A DNA stretch of 64,000 nt from Nocardia pseudobrasiliensis NBRC 108224 (lineage in GTDB: Bacteria; Actinomycetota; Actinomycetes; Mycobacteriales; Mycobacteriaceae), in the NCBI RefSeq assembly GCF_001613105.1, contig NZ_BDBS01000002.1, forward strand, positions 496,001-560,000, given 5' to 3'. The translations under genes and the position numbers were made by a program. Position 1 is the stretch's first letter, and the number at the start of each line of letters is the position of its first letter. This document shows, in pieces, positions 38,106 to 48,363 of this stretch. The notes beneath the pieces were generated by a model. It made no database searches and was not told the DNA's origin. It saw nothing but the letters and a program-made list of their open reading frames with translations.

Positions 38106-38601
38106 ATTCCACGCGGCGGATCATGCGGACCTCGACGGCCGGTGTGAACGCTTCTGTCCTTCGAGTGCCGTCGAGTTCGAAGCCGTATTTCCGATAGAAG
38201 GCCTGGGCGCGCGGATTCTGCTCGAAGACCCATAGCGAGGTGTCCGCCTCGGGGTCGAGGACCGCGCGCATCAGATCGTGGGCGACGCCGGTGCCGTACC
38301 AGGTGGCGCGGACGTAGATCGCGTTCAGCTCCCGGGTGGTCACCGGCGCTTCGCCGCCGGAGGGGCCGCCGCTGGCGAATCCGATGACCGTGTCGTCGGC
38401 CAGTGCGATCACCGTATTGTTCGGATGGCGCGCGAGCCTGCGGTTCCAGGTCTCGGTGGCCCGGCCGAGTTCGAAGGCTGCCAGGGTGTGAGCGGGGACG
38501 AGGTCGCGATAGGCCTCACGCCAGCAGGCGATATGACATTGCGCCAGGCCGCGGGTGTGCTCCGCGGTGAGCGGGATTACGCGCCAGCGCTGTTCGATCA
38601 T
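38089..38601 (-). CDS. GNAT-family N-acetyltransferase
   Basis: 170 residues with the GNAT order: an N-terminal helix C-x-x-A-C-W-R-E-A-Y-R-D-L-V-P, core strand L-N-A-I-Y-V, the acetyl-CoA loop W-Y-G-T-G-V-A-H-D-L, and late N-P-R-A-Q-A-F-Y-R-K-Y-G-F. Substrate unknown. Start ATG at 38601, 15 bp from the rpmB terminator. Confidence 0.9.
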   Translation of the reverse strand: MIEQRWRVIPLTAEHTRGLAQCHIACWREAYRDLVPAHTLAAFELGRATETWNRRLARHPNNTVIALADDTVIGFASGGPSGGEAPVTTRELNAIYVRATWYGTGVAHDLMRAVLDPEADTSLWVFEQNPRAQAFYRKYGFELDGTRRTEAFTPAVEVRMIRRVEFSSRR

Positions 38602-38615
38602 GATCCCCCATCGAC

Positions 38616-38658
38616 GAGAAAGCCCCGGCTCACCCTCATCGGGCGCCGGGGCGTTCTC
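38616..38658 (-). terminator. rpmB terminator
   Basis: Stem 38616-38629 / 38645-38658: GCCCCGGC pairs with GCCGGGGC and GAGAA with TTCTC around one mismatch; 15-base loop. It starts 12 bp after the rpmB stop. Confidence 0.75.
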
Positions 38659-38670
38659 GGGTTCGGTGTC

Positions 38671-38862
38671 TCAGCCGCGGACGACCTTGCCCGCCTTCAG
38701 GCAGGAGGTGCACACGTTCATGCGGCGGGTGTTGCCCGGCGCGACCTGCGCACGGACGGTCTGGATGTTCGGGTTCCAGCGACGGTTGGTGCGCCGGTGC
38801 GAATGCGAAACCGACTTCCCGAAGCCGGGGCCCTTGGCGCAGACGTCGCAGACGGCAGCCAT
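38671..38862 (-). CDS. rpmB: 50S ribosomal protein L28 (zinc-binding form)
   Basis: 63 residues. It has C-D-V-C near the start and C-T-S-C near the end, the four-cysteine zinc ribbon of the C+ type L28. An ATG at 38880 is in frame, but AAGGAG lies inside that extension nine bases before the ATG at 38862, and family proteins start M-A-A-V-C-D. Confidence 0.95.
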   Translation of the reverse strand: MAAVCDVCAKGPGFGKSVSHSHRRTNRRWNPNIQTVRAQVAPGNTRRMNVCTSCLKAGKVVRG

Positions 38863-38880
38863 AGTCGCGAGCTCCTTCAT

Positions 38881-39271
38881 GTCATGTGGGGACCGCTGTC
38901 TTCGCGGGACAGCCTGTCCGGAAACCTGTAGTCAAATGCCTGTCGACGAGAACCGTCGACGTCCGCGACCGAGCGACGGCCGCGGGAGGCAACCCTGCAA
39001 GAGTAGCGGCCGCGCTAGATCGATGTCCAATCGCTGTGTTTATCTGCCGCTCCTTCGTCGCGGCGGGGGTTTGGAGGTTGGACGTGTTGGTGGGGTTGCA
39101 AAGCGTTGCGGGCACGGCCGCGGGAAAGAAATGTTGTCGAGCCGCGAAGCCAAATGGGTGTGGCTGCTGGCGGGGGTGTGATGATCACCACCTGGGGAAG
39201 GCTGTCGGTGGGGGCGACTACGCTGATCGACGGTGTGTGCAGATCGCGGCGGCGGTGGAAGGACGGTGACG
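38881..39271. other. Intergenic region between divergent rpmB and the DAK2 gene
   Basis: 391 bp without a credible gene. It holds a small hairpin GTCGACG-AGAAC-CGTCGAC (near 38942-38960) and the leaders of both genes. TACGCT at 39219-39224, eight bases before a GTG at 39233, could be a -10 element for a longer form of the downstream protein. Confidence 0.5.
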
Positions 39272-40882
39272 GTGCCCGGGGTCCGGGAGGCGCTCGACGG
39301 TGCGGAAATGGCGCGCTGGGGACAGCTCTGTCTGGCCGGACTCGAGCGGCATCGTGACGAGATCAATGCGCTGAACGTTTTTCCCGTCGCCGATTCCGAT
39401 ACCGGGACCAATCTACTGGCCACCATGCGCGCGGCCGTCGCGGCGGCGAGCGGGCAGACCGGTTCGGCGCGGGCCGTACTCGATGCCATGGCGCGGGCGG
39501 GAACCGTTGGCGCACGGGGTAATTCGGGCATCATTCTGTCGCAGGCGCTGCGCGGATTCGCCGAGGCGGTCGATGGCGACGCCTTGATCGCGCCGATGCT
39601 GCCCGTCGCGTTGCGACGCGGGGCCGTGCTGGTCCGCGAGGCGTTGAGCACGCCCGTCGAGGGGACCATGCTGACCGTGCTGGAGGCGGCGGCCGATCGG
39701 GTCGCCGACGTAGAAGGCGAATCGCTCGCGGAGATCGCCCTGGCCGCGGCCGATGGCGCGGCCAAGGCGCTGGTCGATACCCCTTCTCAATTGGGTGTGC
39801 TGCGTGAGGCCGGTGTGGTGGATGCCGGGGCGCGGGGGCTGCTGGTGTTGTTCGATGCCCTGGTCGAGGTGATCGTGGGCCGGGTGCCTGCTCGTCCGGC
39901 GTATCAGAAGTCCGACGAGTACCGCGATGGCCCCGCGGATCGGGGCCGTCCCGCTCGTTTTCCCACCGAGAGCACGACTCTCGACATTCCCCAATACGAA
40001 GTCATGTATCTGCTCTCGGACACCGACGAACAGCGGATCGCCGTCCTACGAGAAGGACTTGCGGCGCTGGGCGATTCGGTAGTGGTCGTCGGCGACGGCG
40101 GAGGCCGGTACTCGACCCACGTGCACTGCGCGGATGCCGGAGCGGCCGTCGAGGCGGGCCTGGTCGCGGGCGCGATGAGCAATATTCGGATCGAGGGGCT
40201 GGCGGTGAATCCCCTCGCGGTGCGAGGCCCGGCCGATCGCGGAATTCTGGTCGTCGCCAGCGGAGCGGGGGCCGCGCGGTTGTTCGAGGACGCCGGTGCG
40301 GTGGTGCTCGACGGGCCGGTGACCGCCGAGGTTCTGCTGGAGGCGATTCGACGGATGCCGCATCGCGAGGTCCTGGTGCTGCCCAACGGCGCGCTGCCCG
40401 CCCATGAACTGGTCGCGGTGAGTGTGGCCGCGCGCGACGGTCGGCGCGAGGTGCTTATGCTGCCGAGCGGCTCGATGGTGCAGGGTCTGGCGGCGCTCGC
40501 GCTGCACGACGACGGCCGGATCGCGGTCGACGATGCCTTCACCATGTCCGAGGCCGCGGCCGGTACCCGCTGGGGCGCGCTGCGCATCGCGACCGAGCGC
40601 GCGCTGACCATCGTCGGAACCTGTGAGCGGAACGACGGGCTGGGCCTGGTCGGTCACGATGTCGTGGTCATCGATCCGGATCCGGGTCGCGCGGCGCGCA
40701 CACTGCTGGATCGCATGCTCGGACTGGGCGGTGAACTGGTCACGCTGCTACTCGGCGCAGACGCCCCACCCGGCCTGGCCGACGAACTGGCCGAACATAT
40801 TTCGGCGACCTTCCCTGGCGTGGAGGTCGTCTCCTACGAGGGCGGGCAGCCGGTGGATCTGGTGCAGATCGGGGTGGAATAG
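39272..40882 (+). CDS. DAK2-domain protein (FakA/YloV-like)
   Basis: About 536 residues. N-terminal DAK2/DhaL nucleotide domain with A-L-N-V-F-P-V-A-D-S-D-T-G-T-N-L and G-A-R-G-N-S-G-I-I-L-S-Q, then a long C-terminal domain of the FakA type. FakA phosphorylates fatty acids bound to a FakB partner in Firmicutes; in actinomycetes the role is untested and no DegV/FakB gene is adjacent. GTG at 39272 has GAAGG at nine bases; GTG at 39233 is an alternative. recG starts directly at the next base. Confidence 0.88.
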   Translation: MPGVREALDGAEMARWGQLCLAGLERHRDEINALNVFPVADSDTGTNLLATMRAAVAAASGQTGSARAVLDAMARAGTVGARGNSGIILSQALRGFAEAVDGDALIAPMLPVALRRGAVLVREALSTPVEGTMLTVLEAAADRVADVEGESLAEIALAAADGAAKALVDTPSQLGVLREAGVVDAGARGLLVLFDALVEVIVGRVPARPAYQKSDEYRDGPADRGRPARFPTESTTLDIPQYEVMYLLSDTDEQRIAVLREGLAALGDSVVVVGDGGGRYSTHVHCADAGAAVEAGLVAGAMSNIRIEGLAVNPLAVRGPADRGILVVASGAGAARLFEDAGAVVLDGPVTAEVLLEAIRRMPHREVLVLPNGALPAHELVAVSVAARDGRREVLMLPSGSMVQGLAALALHDDGRIAVDDAFTMSEAAAGTRWGALRIATERALTIVGTCERNDGLGLVGHDVVVIDPDPGRAARTLLDRMLGLGGELVTLLLGADAPPGLADELAEHISATFPGVEVVSYEGGQPVDLVQIGVE

Positions 40883-43153
40883 ATGGCGACACTGGGTGAC
40901 CGACTCGATCACGTGCTGGGTGTGAAGGCGGCCGAACCGCTGGCCGATGCGTTCGATATGCAGACCGTCGAGGATCTGCTGCGGCACTATCCGCTGCGCT
41001 ACGCCACACAGGGCCAGCCGCTGACCGAGGAAGCGCCCGAGGAGGGCGCGCATATCACCGTGGTCGGCCTGGTCACCAAGACCGAACTGCGCCCGATGCG
41101 GCAGCGGCGCGGCAAACTGCTCAAGGTCGAACTCGACACCGGTTCGGCGCGGCCGGTGGAGATCACCTTCTTCAACGGCGACAAGGTAAATTATCTTGTC
41201 AAACAGGGCGTTCGGGCGATGATGTCGGGCACGGTGCACTGGTGGCGGCCGGACCGCTGGAATCTGTCGCATCCGTCGTATCTGATCCTGCCCGAGGCCG
41301 ACGACTCGGTCGAGAATCTCACCGCGGTGCGCGGCGGGGGTTCGCTGCGCGGATTGGCCGAGAGCGCGAAAGGCGCTGAGGGAGTGGATGTCTCGTTCTT
41401 CGAGCGCGAGTTCATCCCCGTCTACGCGGCGACGGCCAAGGTGCAGAGCTGGGATCTGCTGGCCTGTGTGCGGCAGGTGCTGGACCAGCTGGACCCCATC
41501 GACGATCCGCTGTCGGAGGATATTCGCGACGACCGCGGCCTGATGGCGATCTCCGATGCGCTGCGGCTCATCCATCTGCCCGAGCACAAGGCCGATATCG
41601 AACAGGCCAGGGAGCGTTTGCGTTTCGATGAGGCGCTGGCGCTGCAGCTGGTGCTCGCCGAACGCCGCCACGATGTGGAGGGCCGCGCCGCGCGACCGTG
41701 CCCGCCCCGAACCGGCGGTATCGCAACGGCTTTCGAGACCAGGCTGCCGTTCGAGCTGACCGCCGGACAGCAGAAGGTGATCGCGGAGATCTCCGACGAT
41801 CTGTCGCGCAGCCATCCGATGCATCGGCTGCTGCAGGGCGAGGTCGGTTCGGGCAAGACGATCGTCGCGCTGCACGCCATGTTGCAGGTGGTCGACGCCG
41901 GGCAGCAGTGCGCCCTGCTCGCGCCCACGGAAGTACTTGCCTCCCAGCACTACCGGTCGCTACGCAAAATGCTCGGCGATCTGGGTACGGCCGGGGAACT
42001 GGGCGCGGACGAACGGGCCACCAAGGTGGTGCTGGTAACCGGGTCGATGTCCACCGCCGCGAAGAAGTCGGCGCTGCTGGACGCGATGACCGGGGAGGCG
42101 GGCATCGTCATCGGCACCCACGCGCTGATCCAGGACGCGGTGGAATTCCACGACCTGGGCATGGTGATCGTCGACGAGCAGCATCGCTTCGGCGTCGAAC
42201 AGCGAGATGCCTTGCGCGCCAAGGCCAAAGGAGATATCAGCCCGCATCTGCTGGTGATGACCGCCACGCCGATTCCGCGCACCATCGCCATGACCACACT
42301 CGGTGATCTGGAGACCTCCACACTGACCGAACTGCCGCGCGGACGCTCGCCGATCACCACCCGGGTGGTGCCCGCGCGCATGAGACCCGCCTGGGTGGAA
42401 CGGGCCTGGGAGCGGATTCGCGAGGAGGTCGGGGCCGGGCGGCAGGCCTATGTCGTGTGCTCGCGCATCGGCGACGAGGAAGAGGATACGAAGGGCAAGG
42501 GAAAGAAGAAGGAGAAGGCCGCCGAGGAGAAGGAGGGCCCGACCACCCACGCCGCGACCGACGTCTTCGAAACCCTGCGCAGCGGCCCGCTGTCGGAACT
42601 GCGGGTGGGCCTGCTGCACGGGCGGCTGCCCAATGACGAGAAGGACCGCGTCATGCGGGAATTCAACGACGGCGCCATCGACGTGCTGGTGTGCACCACG
42701 GTCGTCGAGGTCGGTGTGGACGTGCCGAACGCGACGGTGATGGTGATCGTGGACGCCGACCGGTTCGGGGTGAGCCAGCTGCATCAGCTGCGCGGACGGG
42801 TCGGGCGCGGTGCGCATCCCGGACTGTGTCTGCTGATCACGGAGACCTCGCCCATGGGTACGGCCATGGCGCGACTCGAGGCAGTCGCGGGCACGCTCGA
42901 CGGATTCGAACTGTCGGTCCTGGATCTGCGCCAGCGTCGCGAGGGTGACGTACTCGGATCCGCTCAATCGGGAACGGCCCGCAGTCTGCGATTGTTGTCA
43001 CTGTTGGACGACCTCGAGGTCATCACGGCGGCACAGCAATTGGCGCGTGAGGTGGTCGAGTCCGATCCCGGTCTGACGAAACATCCCGGCCTGGCGTCGA
43101 TGATGCGCGCCGCCGTCGATACGGAGCGGATCGAATATCTGGCCAAGTCCTGA
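40883..43153 (+). CDS. recG: ATP-dependent DNA helicase RecG
   Basis: 756 residues: N-terminal wedge/OB part, Walker A G-E-V-G-S-G-K-T, D-E-Q-H-R-F-G box, T-A-T-P-I-P-R-T, and helicase C-terminal L-R-G-R-V-G-R-G. It remodels stalled forks and Holliday junctions. A charged Lys/Glu-rich insert (about residues 531-555) interrupts the second helicase domain and is not part of the core. ATG immediately follows the TAG of the DAK2 gene, so the pair is co-transcribed. Confidence 0.97.
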   Translation: MATLGDRLDHVLGVKAAEPLADAFDMQTVEDLLRHYPLRYATQGQPLTEEAPEEGAHITVVGLVTKTELRPMRQRRGKLLKVELDTGSARPVEITFFNGDKVNYLVKQGVRAMMSGTVHWWRPDRWNLSHPSYLILPEADDSVENLTAVRGGGSLRGLAESAKGAEGVDVSFFEREFIPVYAATAKVQSWDLLACVRQVLDQLDPIDDPLSEDIRDDRGLMAISDALRLIHLPEHKADIEQARERLRFDEALALQLVLAERRHDVEGRAARPCPPRTGGIATAFETRLPFELTAGQQKVIAEISDDLSRSHPMHRLLQGEVGSGKTIVALHAMLQVVDAGQQCALLAPTEVLASQHYRSLRKMLGDLGTAGELGADERATKVVLVTGSMSTAAKKSALLDAMTGEAGIVIGTHALIQDAVEFHDLGMVIVDEQHRFGVEQRDALRAKAKGDISPHLLVMTATPIPRTIAMTTLGDLETSTLTELPRGRSPITTRVVPARMRPAWVERAWERIREEVGAGRQAYVVCSRIGDEEEDTKGKGKKKEKAAEEKEGPTTHAATDVFETLRSGPLSELRVGLLHGRLPNDEKDRVMREFNDGAIDVLVCTTVVEVGVDVPNATVMVIVDADRFGVSQLHQLRGRVGRGAHPGLCLLITETSPMGTAMARLEAVAGTLDGFELSVLDLRQRREGDVLGSAQSGTARSLRLLSLLDDLEVITAAQQLAREVVESDPGLTKHPGLASMMRAAVDTERIEYLAKS

Positions 43154-43175
43154 GGTGACACGAGAAGGTGAGTCA

Positions 43176-44078
43176 GTGGTAGCGATCGATGTCGGGGGAC
43201 GGAAGTTCGAGCTGCCGCAGCTGTTTTCGCGGGCCGCCCTGCGTCAGGGCGTCGGCGGGGTGCCGCCGACGGCGCTGGTCATGGCCGGAATCGTCAGCCT
43301 GCAGCTGGGTCAGGCGCTGGCCACGCGATTGTTCGCGGCCACCGGCCCGGCCGGTGTGGTGAGTCTGCGGCTGCTGTTCGCCGGTGTGGTGCTGCTGGTG
43401 TTCTGGCGTTCGGCGCTGCGGATCCGGCGCAGCGCGCTGCCGGTGGTGCTCGCCTACGGCTCGGTGCTGGCGCTGATGAATGTCGCCTTCTACGAGGCGA
43501 TCGCCCGTATCCCACTCGGAATCGCCGCCACCATCGAATTTCTCGGTCCGCTGGGCGTGGCGCTCGCCGGATCGCGTCGCTGGATCGATCCGGTATGGGC
43601 GGTGCTGGCGGGCGGCGGCGTACTGCTGCTGACCCAGGCCGACGGACCGGTCGTCTGGACCGGCATCGTCCTGGCTCTCATCGCCGCGGCGCTCTGGGCG
43701 GCCTATATCCTGCTCGGCGCGAAACTGGGCGAAACGACCAGCGGCGGTGGCGGATTGGCGCTGGCCATGGCCTTCGGAGGCCTGATCGTGGCCCCCTTCG
43801 GCATCGCCGGGGCGGGGACGGCCCTGCTCGAACCCACGGTTCTGCTCGCGGGCTTCGGCGTGGCCCTCTTATCCTCGGTTCTGCCCTATTCGGTGGAACT
43901 CGAGGCCCTGCGCCGCATTCCGCCCCGCGTATTCGGCGTGCTCATGAGTCTGGAACCCGCGGTCGCCGCGCTGGCGGGCGTGCTGGTGCTGAACCAGGCG
44001 CTGAATCTGCCACAGTGGGGCGGAATCGCCTGTGTGGTGGCCGCTTCCATCGGCGCTACCCGGATGGCCAAGGCGTAG
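43176..44078 (+). CDS. EamA/DMT-family exporter (RhtA-like)
   Basis: About 300 residues with ten predicted membrane helices in two EamA halves; G-Q-A-L-A-T-R-L-F near the first helix and S-V-L-P-Y-S-V-E-L-E-A-L-R-R-I near the eighth are typical of RhtA-like amino-acid/metabolite exporters. A GTG at 43155 opens the frame right after recG, but GAGAAGG seven bases before GTG 43176 supports the shorter form. Substrate not known. Confidence 0.85.
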   Translation: MVAIDVGGRKFELPQLFSRAALRQGVGGVPPTALVMAGIVSLQLGQALATRLFAATGPAGVVSLRLLFAGVVLLVFWRSALRIRRSALPVVLAYGSVLALMNVAFYEAIARIPLGIAATIEFLGPLGVALAGSRRWIDPVWAVLAGGGVLLLTQADGPVVWTGIVLALIAAALWAAYILLGAKLGETTSGGGGLALAMAFGGLIVAPFGIAGAGTALLEPTVLLAGFGVALLSSVLPYSVELEALRRIPPRVFGVLMSLEPAVAALAGVLVLNQALNLPQWGGIACVVAASIGATRMAKA

Positions 44079-44143
44079 CGCTCGGACGGCCGCCGTGGTG
44101 GCCACGATCGTCTGCGGCATGCGCACCGGGTTCGTGGTGTCGG

Positions 44144-45565
44144 TCAGCGGGTCGCGCGCGGGTAGGGCAGATCGATCGAGGTCGTTTCGGTGATGGCCAG
44201 CGGGCGGCCGATCTGGGGGAAGGCGCGTTGGGGGCAGGCCGAGCGTTCGCAGACCTTGCAGCCCGCGCCGATGGGGACGGCGGCGGAGGGGTCGTCCAGT
44301 TGCAGGCCCTTGGAATAGACGAGACGGTCGGCGTATTCGATATCGCAGCCGAGGCCGATCGCGAATTCCTTGCTGGCCGTGCCGAATCCGTGCGCGCCGG
44401 GGTTGGTGGTGCGGGCGATCCACAGGTAGCGGCGGCCGTCGGGCATGGAGGCGACCTGGGTGAGGATGCGGCCGGGGTGGGCGAAGGCGTCGTGGACCAC
44501 CCACAGCGGGCAGCTGCCGCCGACGCGGGAGAAGTGGAAGGCCGTGGCGGATTGGCGTTTGGAGATATTGCCCGCGCGGTCGGTGCGTACGAAGAAGAAC
44601 GGGACGCCGCGCTGGCCCTGTCGCTGCAGGGTGCTCAGCCGATGGCAGACCGTTTCGAAACCGACCTCGAAGCGCAGGCCCAGAAGGTCGATGTCGTAAC
44701 GCAATTCCTCGGCCGAACGCAGGAATCTGCCGTAGGGCAGAACCAGTGCGCCCGCGAAGTAATTGGCCAGGCCCACCCGGGCCAGACCGCGCGATTCACC
44801 GGTCAGCGACGGCGTATCGCCGAGTACCTCGTCCAGTAGCGGGCCGTAGAGCAGGAAGCCGAGCGTGGTCGCGATCTGGAAGGCGCGCTGGCCGGGACGC
44901 AGCCGCCGGGCCAGGGTCAGGGTGCGGGTTTCGGGTTCGTAGTGCCGCTTGGGGATGTTCGGATCAGCGCCGTCGCCGCGCACCAGCACCGTGACGCCCG
45001 CCTTCTCCTCGGCGACGCGGGCGAGTTGGCGATCCAGCGAGCCGATGGACAGTCCACATTCCTCGAACAATCGCTCCGCGGCGAGGTCCAGCTGGGCGAT
45101 GTGGTTGTGGTGGTCGTAGAAGAAGTCGCGCACATCCTCGTAGGGCATCGGCACGCCGGGCGCGCCGGTCGGGGTCGCGACCTTGGAGGACAGCAGATCC
45201 AGCTGATCGGTCGCCGCGCGCAGCCGCCGATGCATGGCCACGATGGTCTTGGCGACCTCGGGCAGCCGGGTGGCCAGATCCTCGACTTCGGCCGCGGGCG
45301 GCGCGGTGCCGCCGGCCGCCTCGACCAGCACCTCGTGCAGATCCGAAACCAGCCGCGCGTCGGAGTCGGCGGCGAAGAACTGCACGTCCAGATCGAAGGT
45401 CGAGTTCAGCTTGAGCAGCACCGGAATGGTGAGCGGCCGCTGATCGCGTTCGAGCTGGTTGAGGTAGCTGGGGGATAGGTCCAGGGATTTCGCCAGGGCG
45501 GCCTGGGTCATCCTTCGTTCCTCGCGCAACCGCCGTAGTCGGGCACCCGCATACATCTTGCGCAC
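44144..45565 (-). CDS. ramB: RamB-like regulator (HTH plus ScfR/short-chain acyl-CoA domain)
   Basis: 473 residues, the length of Corynebacterium RamB. N-terminal HTH_3 (M-T-Q-A-A-L-A-K-S-L-D-L-S-P-S-Y-L-N-Q), then the DUF955/IrrE-like region and a C-terminal zinc-ribbon-like C-K-V-C-x-x-x-x-C-P-Q-R-A-F-P. RamB controls acetate and glyoxylate-cycle genes. The GTG at 45565 gives M-R-K-M-Y-A-G, which lines up with the RamB start; no ribosome site, but a -10 sits seven bases upstream. Confidence 0.9.
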   Translation of the reverse strand: MRKMYAGARLRRLREERRMTQAALAKSLDLSPSYLNQLERDQRPLTIPVLLKLNSTFDLDVQFFAADSDARLVSDLHEVLVEAAGGTAPPAAEVEDLATRLPEVAKTIVAMHRRLRAATDQLDLLSSKVATPTGAPGVPMPYEDVRDFFYDHHNHIAQLDLAAERLFEECGLSIGSLDRQLARVAEEKAGVTVLVRGDGADPNIPKRHYEPETRTLTLARRLRPGQRAFQIATTLGFLLYGPLLDEVLGDTPSLTGESRGLARVGLANYFAGALVLPYGRFLRSAEELRYDIDLLGLRFEVGFETVCHRLSTLQRQGQRGVPFFFVRTDRAGNISKRQSATAFHFSRVGGSCPLWVVHDAFAHPGRILTQVASMPDGRRYLWIARTTNPGAHGFGTASKEFAIGLGCDIEYADRLVYSKGLQLDDPSAAVPIGAGCKVCERSACPQRAFPQIGRPLAITETTSIDLPYPRATR

Positions 45566-45572
45566 CGTGCAG

Positions 45573-45578
45573 ATGGTA
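45573..45578 (-). promoter_or_regulatory. -10 element of a leaderless ramB transcript
   Basis: TACCAT on the minus strand, seven bases before the ramB GTG. Confidence 0.55.
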
Positions 45579-45685
45579 CTCACAGATCTTCGCAATCATT
45601 GCAATTTCAACGGTACCGGCCGATAAAAATGATCGAGGCGAGGTCTTTTGCCTCCGACCCTCGCTGCGTAGCGTGCGAAGTACGT

Positions 45686-45859
45686 CTAGTTCGGATCCCA
45701 GACCACCGCCTGCGCGGCCACCACATGCTCCCCGTTGAACGTCACCGCCGGCGACCCGTACAACTTGTACCCTTCCTCGAGCAGCCCACTGATGCGTTCG
45801 CAGAAGCGAGCGTCATCGGGCCCGGTGATCAGTCGATAGCGCAGTGGGGTATCGGTCAT
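45686..45859 (-). CDS. DUF1737 small protein
   Basis: 57 residues starting M-T-D-T-P-L-R-Y-R-L-I-T-G-P. It has the G-Y-x-L-Y-G-S-P-A core and the closing A-Q-A-V-V-W of the DUF1737 family (function unknown). The ribosome site is weak. It lies between ramB and metE on the same strand as both. Confidence 0.8.
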   Translation of the reverse strand: MTDTPLRYRLITGPDDARFCERISGLLEEGYKLYGSPAVTFNGEHVVAAQAVVWDPN

Positions 45860-45944
45860 GATCTCAGCCTAGGTCGATGGCGGCCCCTGATGACTCCGGC
45901 CCGGCGCCGCCAGGGCGCCGGGCCGGATTACGGCACAAGCCGAT

Positions 45945-48215
45945 TCAGCGCACCGCGTGCGCGGCCTCGACCATGTTGCGCAGGGCTGCTTCGACCTCGA
46001 TCGGGCCGCGGGTCTTCAGGCCGCAGTCCGGGTTGACCCAGAGGCGGTCTGCCGGAACGGCTTTCAGGGCCGCCTGTAGGGAGGCGGTGATTTCCTGGAC
46101 CGACGGGACCCGGGGGGAGTGGATGTCGTAGACGCCCGGGCCTACGCCGAGGTGGAAACCGGCGGCGTTCAGGTCGTCGAGGACCTCCATGCGGGAGCGG
46201 GCGGCTTCGATGGAGGTGACGTCGGCGTCGAGGGCGGCGATGGCGCCGATGACTTCGCCGAATTCCGAGTAGCACAGGTGGGTGTGGATCTGGGTGGCGT
46301 CCGATACGCCGCTGGTGGCCAGGCGGAAGGCGCGGACCGACCAGTCGAGGTAGTCGGGCTTGGCCGCCTCGCGCAGCGGGAGCAATTCGCGCAGGGCGGG
46401 CTCGTCGACCTGGATGACGCGGATGCCCGCGCCCTGCAGATCGACCGTCTCGTCGCGGATCGCCAGCGCGACCTGGCGGGCCGAATCGGCCAGCGGCTGA
46501 TCGTCGCGGACGAACGACCACGCGAGAATGGTGACCGGACCGGTCAGCATGCCCTTGACCGGCTTATCGGTTCTGGACTGCGCGTAGGAGATCCACTCCA
46601 CCGTCATCGGCGCCTGGCGCACCACGTCACCGAACAGGATCGGCGGGCGTACGCAGCGGGTGCCGTAGGACTGCACCCAGCCGTTGTGCGTGGCGGCGAA
46701 GCCGTCGAGCTGTTCGGCGAAGTACTGCACCATGTCGTTGCGCTCGGGCTCGCCGTGCACCAGCACGTCCAGACCGAGGCGCTCCTGGAGCGCGATGACA
46801 TCGTCGATCTCGGCGCGCATGCGCCGCTCGTACTCGGCGGTGTCGATCTCGTTGGCGCGCAAGGCGGCTCGCGCCTTACGGATCGCCGAGGTCTGCGGGT
46901 ACGAGCCGATCGTGGTGGTCGGCAGCGGCGGCAGGTCCAGGCGCTCGCGCTGCACCTTGCGGCGCTCCTCGGCCGGTGCGCGCCGATCGGCGTCGGCGCC
47001 GAGGGAGGCGAGCCGCGAGCGCACGGTCTCGTTGTGCAGCCGGGCGTCCTCGCGTCGGGTCGCCAGAGCCGCACGGGCGGTGGACAATTCGTCGGCCACG
47101 GCCTCGGTGCCGTCGCGCAGCGCGGTCGCCAGGACGCGCACCTCGGTGACCTTCTCCTCGCCGAAGGCCAGCCACGAGCGCAGCGCCGCATCGAGATCGG
47201 ATTCGGCGTCGAGCGAATACGGCACGTGCAGTAGCGAACTCGACGTCGACACCGCGAGCTTGCCGGTGCTGCCCAGCAGCGTACCCAGCGTGGCCAGGGC
47301 GTCGTCGAGATCGGTGCGCCACACATTGCGGCCGTTCACCACGCCCGCGACGATCAGCTTGTTCGCCAGCGCGGGCACGGCCGCGACATCCTCGACGGTG
47401 GCGCCGCGGGTGAAATCGATTGCGACGGCTTCGATTTCGGTCGAGGCGAGCGCCGCCAGCGCGGCGCCCGGACGGCCGAAGTAGGTCGCCACCAGCAACG
47501 CGGGCCGCTCCGGCGTCCGCGCCAGGGTGGCGTAGGTGTCGCGAACCAGGGCGATCTCGTCATCGCTCAGATCGGTGACCAGCACCGGCTCGTCCAGCTG
47601 CACCCACTCGGCGCCCGCGGCGGCCAACTGCCGCAACAGTTCCTGATAGAGCGGGACGAGCTGATCGAGTTTGCTCAGCGGATCGACGCCGTCGATGCCC
47701 TTGGCCAGCTTGAGGAAGGTCAAGGGGCCGACCACGACCGGGCGCGCCGGGACATCCAGCGCCAGCGCCTCGCGCAGTTCCGCGAGCGGCTTCTCCGGAT
47801 CCAGCGCGAAGCTGGTCTCGGGCCCGATCTCCGGAACGAGGTAGTGGTAGTTGGTATCGAACCACTTGGTCATCTCGAGCGGTTCGATCGAATCGGCGCC
47901 GCGCGCGGCGGCGAAGTATCGATCCAGCGGATCCTCGATTCCGGCGACCCGCGGCGGCAGCGCGCCGAACAGGACCGCGGTGTCGAGCACCTGGTCGTAG
48001 TAGGAGAAGGTGCCGACCGGCACCGAGTCCAGGCCCGCCGCCGGCAGGGCGGTCAGCTGGTCGGTGCGCAGGGATTTGGCGACGCTGTGCAGTTCGGCGG
48101 CGTCGATGCGTCCGGCCCAGTAGCTCTCGATCGCGCGTTTGAGTTCGCGCCGCGGCCCGATACGCGGAACGCCGAGAACGGTTGCGGTGAATGGGGTTGC
48201 TGATGTGACAGTCAC
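45945..48215 (-). CDS. metE: Cobalamin-independent methionine synthase
   Basis: 756 residues, two-barrel MetE. N-terminal [12 protein letters not shown], substrate-binding T-T-I-G-S-Y-P-Q-T, and zinc ligands H-x-C (H-T-H-L-C) and D-C (N-P-D-C-G-L-K-T) in the C-terminal barrel. It transfers the methyl group of 5-methyltetrahydropteroyltri-glutamate to homocysteine. The GTG at 48215 has GGAG at about eight bases; the open extension to 48365 runs into the riboswitch and is not coding. Confidence 0.97.
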   Translation of the reverse strand: MTVTSATPFTATVLGVPRIGPRRELKRAIESYWAGRIDAAELHSVAKSLRTDQLTALPAAGLDSVPVGTFSYYDQVLDTAVLFGALPPRVAGIEDPLDRYFAAARGADSIEPLEMTKWFDTNYHYLVPEIGPETSFALDPEKPLAELREALALDVPARPVVVGPLTFLKLAKGIDGVDPLSKLDQLVPLYQELLRQLAAAGAEWVQLDEPVLVTDLSDDEIALVRDTYATLARTPERPALLVATYFGRPGAALAALASTEIEAVAIDFTRGATVEDVAAVPALANKLIVAGVVNGRNVWRTDLDDALATLGTLLGSTGKLAVSTSSSLLHVPYSLDAESDLDAALRSWLAFGEEKVTEVRVLATALRDGTEAVADELSTARAALATRREDARLHNETVRSRLASLGADADRRAPAEERRKVQRERLDLPPLPTTTIGSYPQTSAIRKARAALRANEIDTAEYERRMRAEIDDVIALQERLGLDVLVHGEPERNDMVQYFAEQLDGFAATHNGWVQSYGTRCVRPPILFGDVVRQAPMTVEWISYAQSRTDKPVKGMLTGPVTILAWSFVRDDQPLADSARQVALAIRDETVDLQGAGIRVIQVDEPALRELLPLREAAKPDYLDWSVRAFRLATSGVSDATQIHTHLCYSEFGEVIGAIAALDADVTSIEAARSRMEVLDDLNAAGFHLGVGPGVYDIHSPRVPSVQEITASLQAALKAVPADRLWVNPDCGLKTRGPIEVEAALRNMVEAAHAVR

Positions 48216-48278
48216 GGTATTTCTCCAGTGCTGGAAGCCACGGGTCACCGCCACAAGCGAACGGAGCCCCAAAAGCTT

Positions 48279-48363
48279 TGCCGTACCGATCATCTCGGTA
48301 CTGGCACTGGTGTCCGTCCGCCCGATCCACGAGGCGGTGGCCGCCGGATACGGCGTATCCGGC
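48279..48363 (-). other. Expression-platform hairpins between the riboswitch and metE
   Basis: On the minus strand two stems follow the aptamer: a perfect 9-bp GCCGGATAC/GTATCCGGC (48343-48363, three-base loop) and a TGCC-GTACCGA / TCGGTAC-GGCA-type stem (48279-48306, one mismatch). Either could be the switching terminator; no T tract is visible. Confidence 0.5.
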
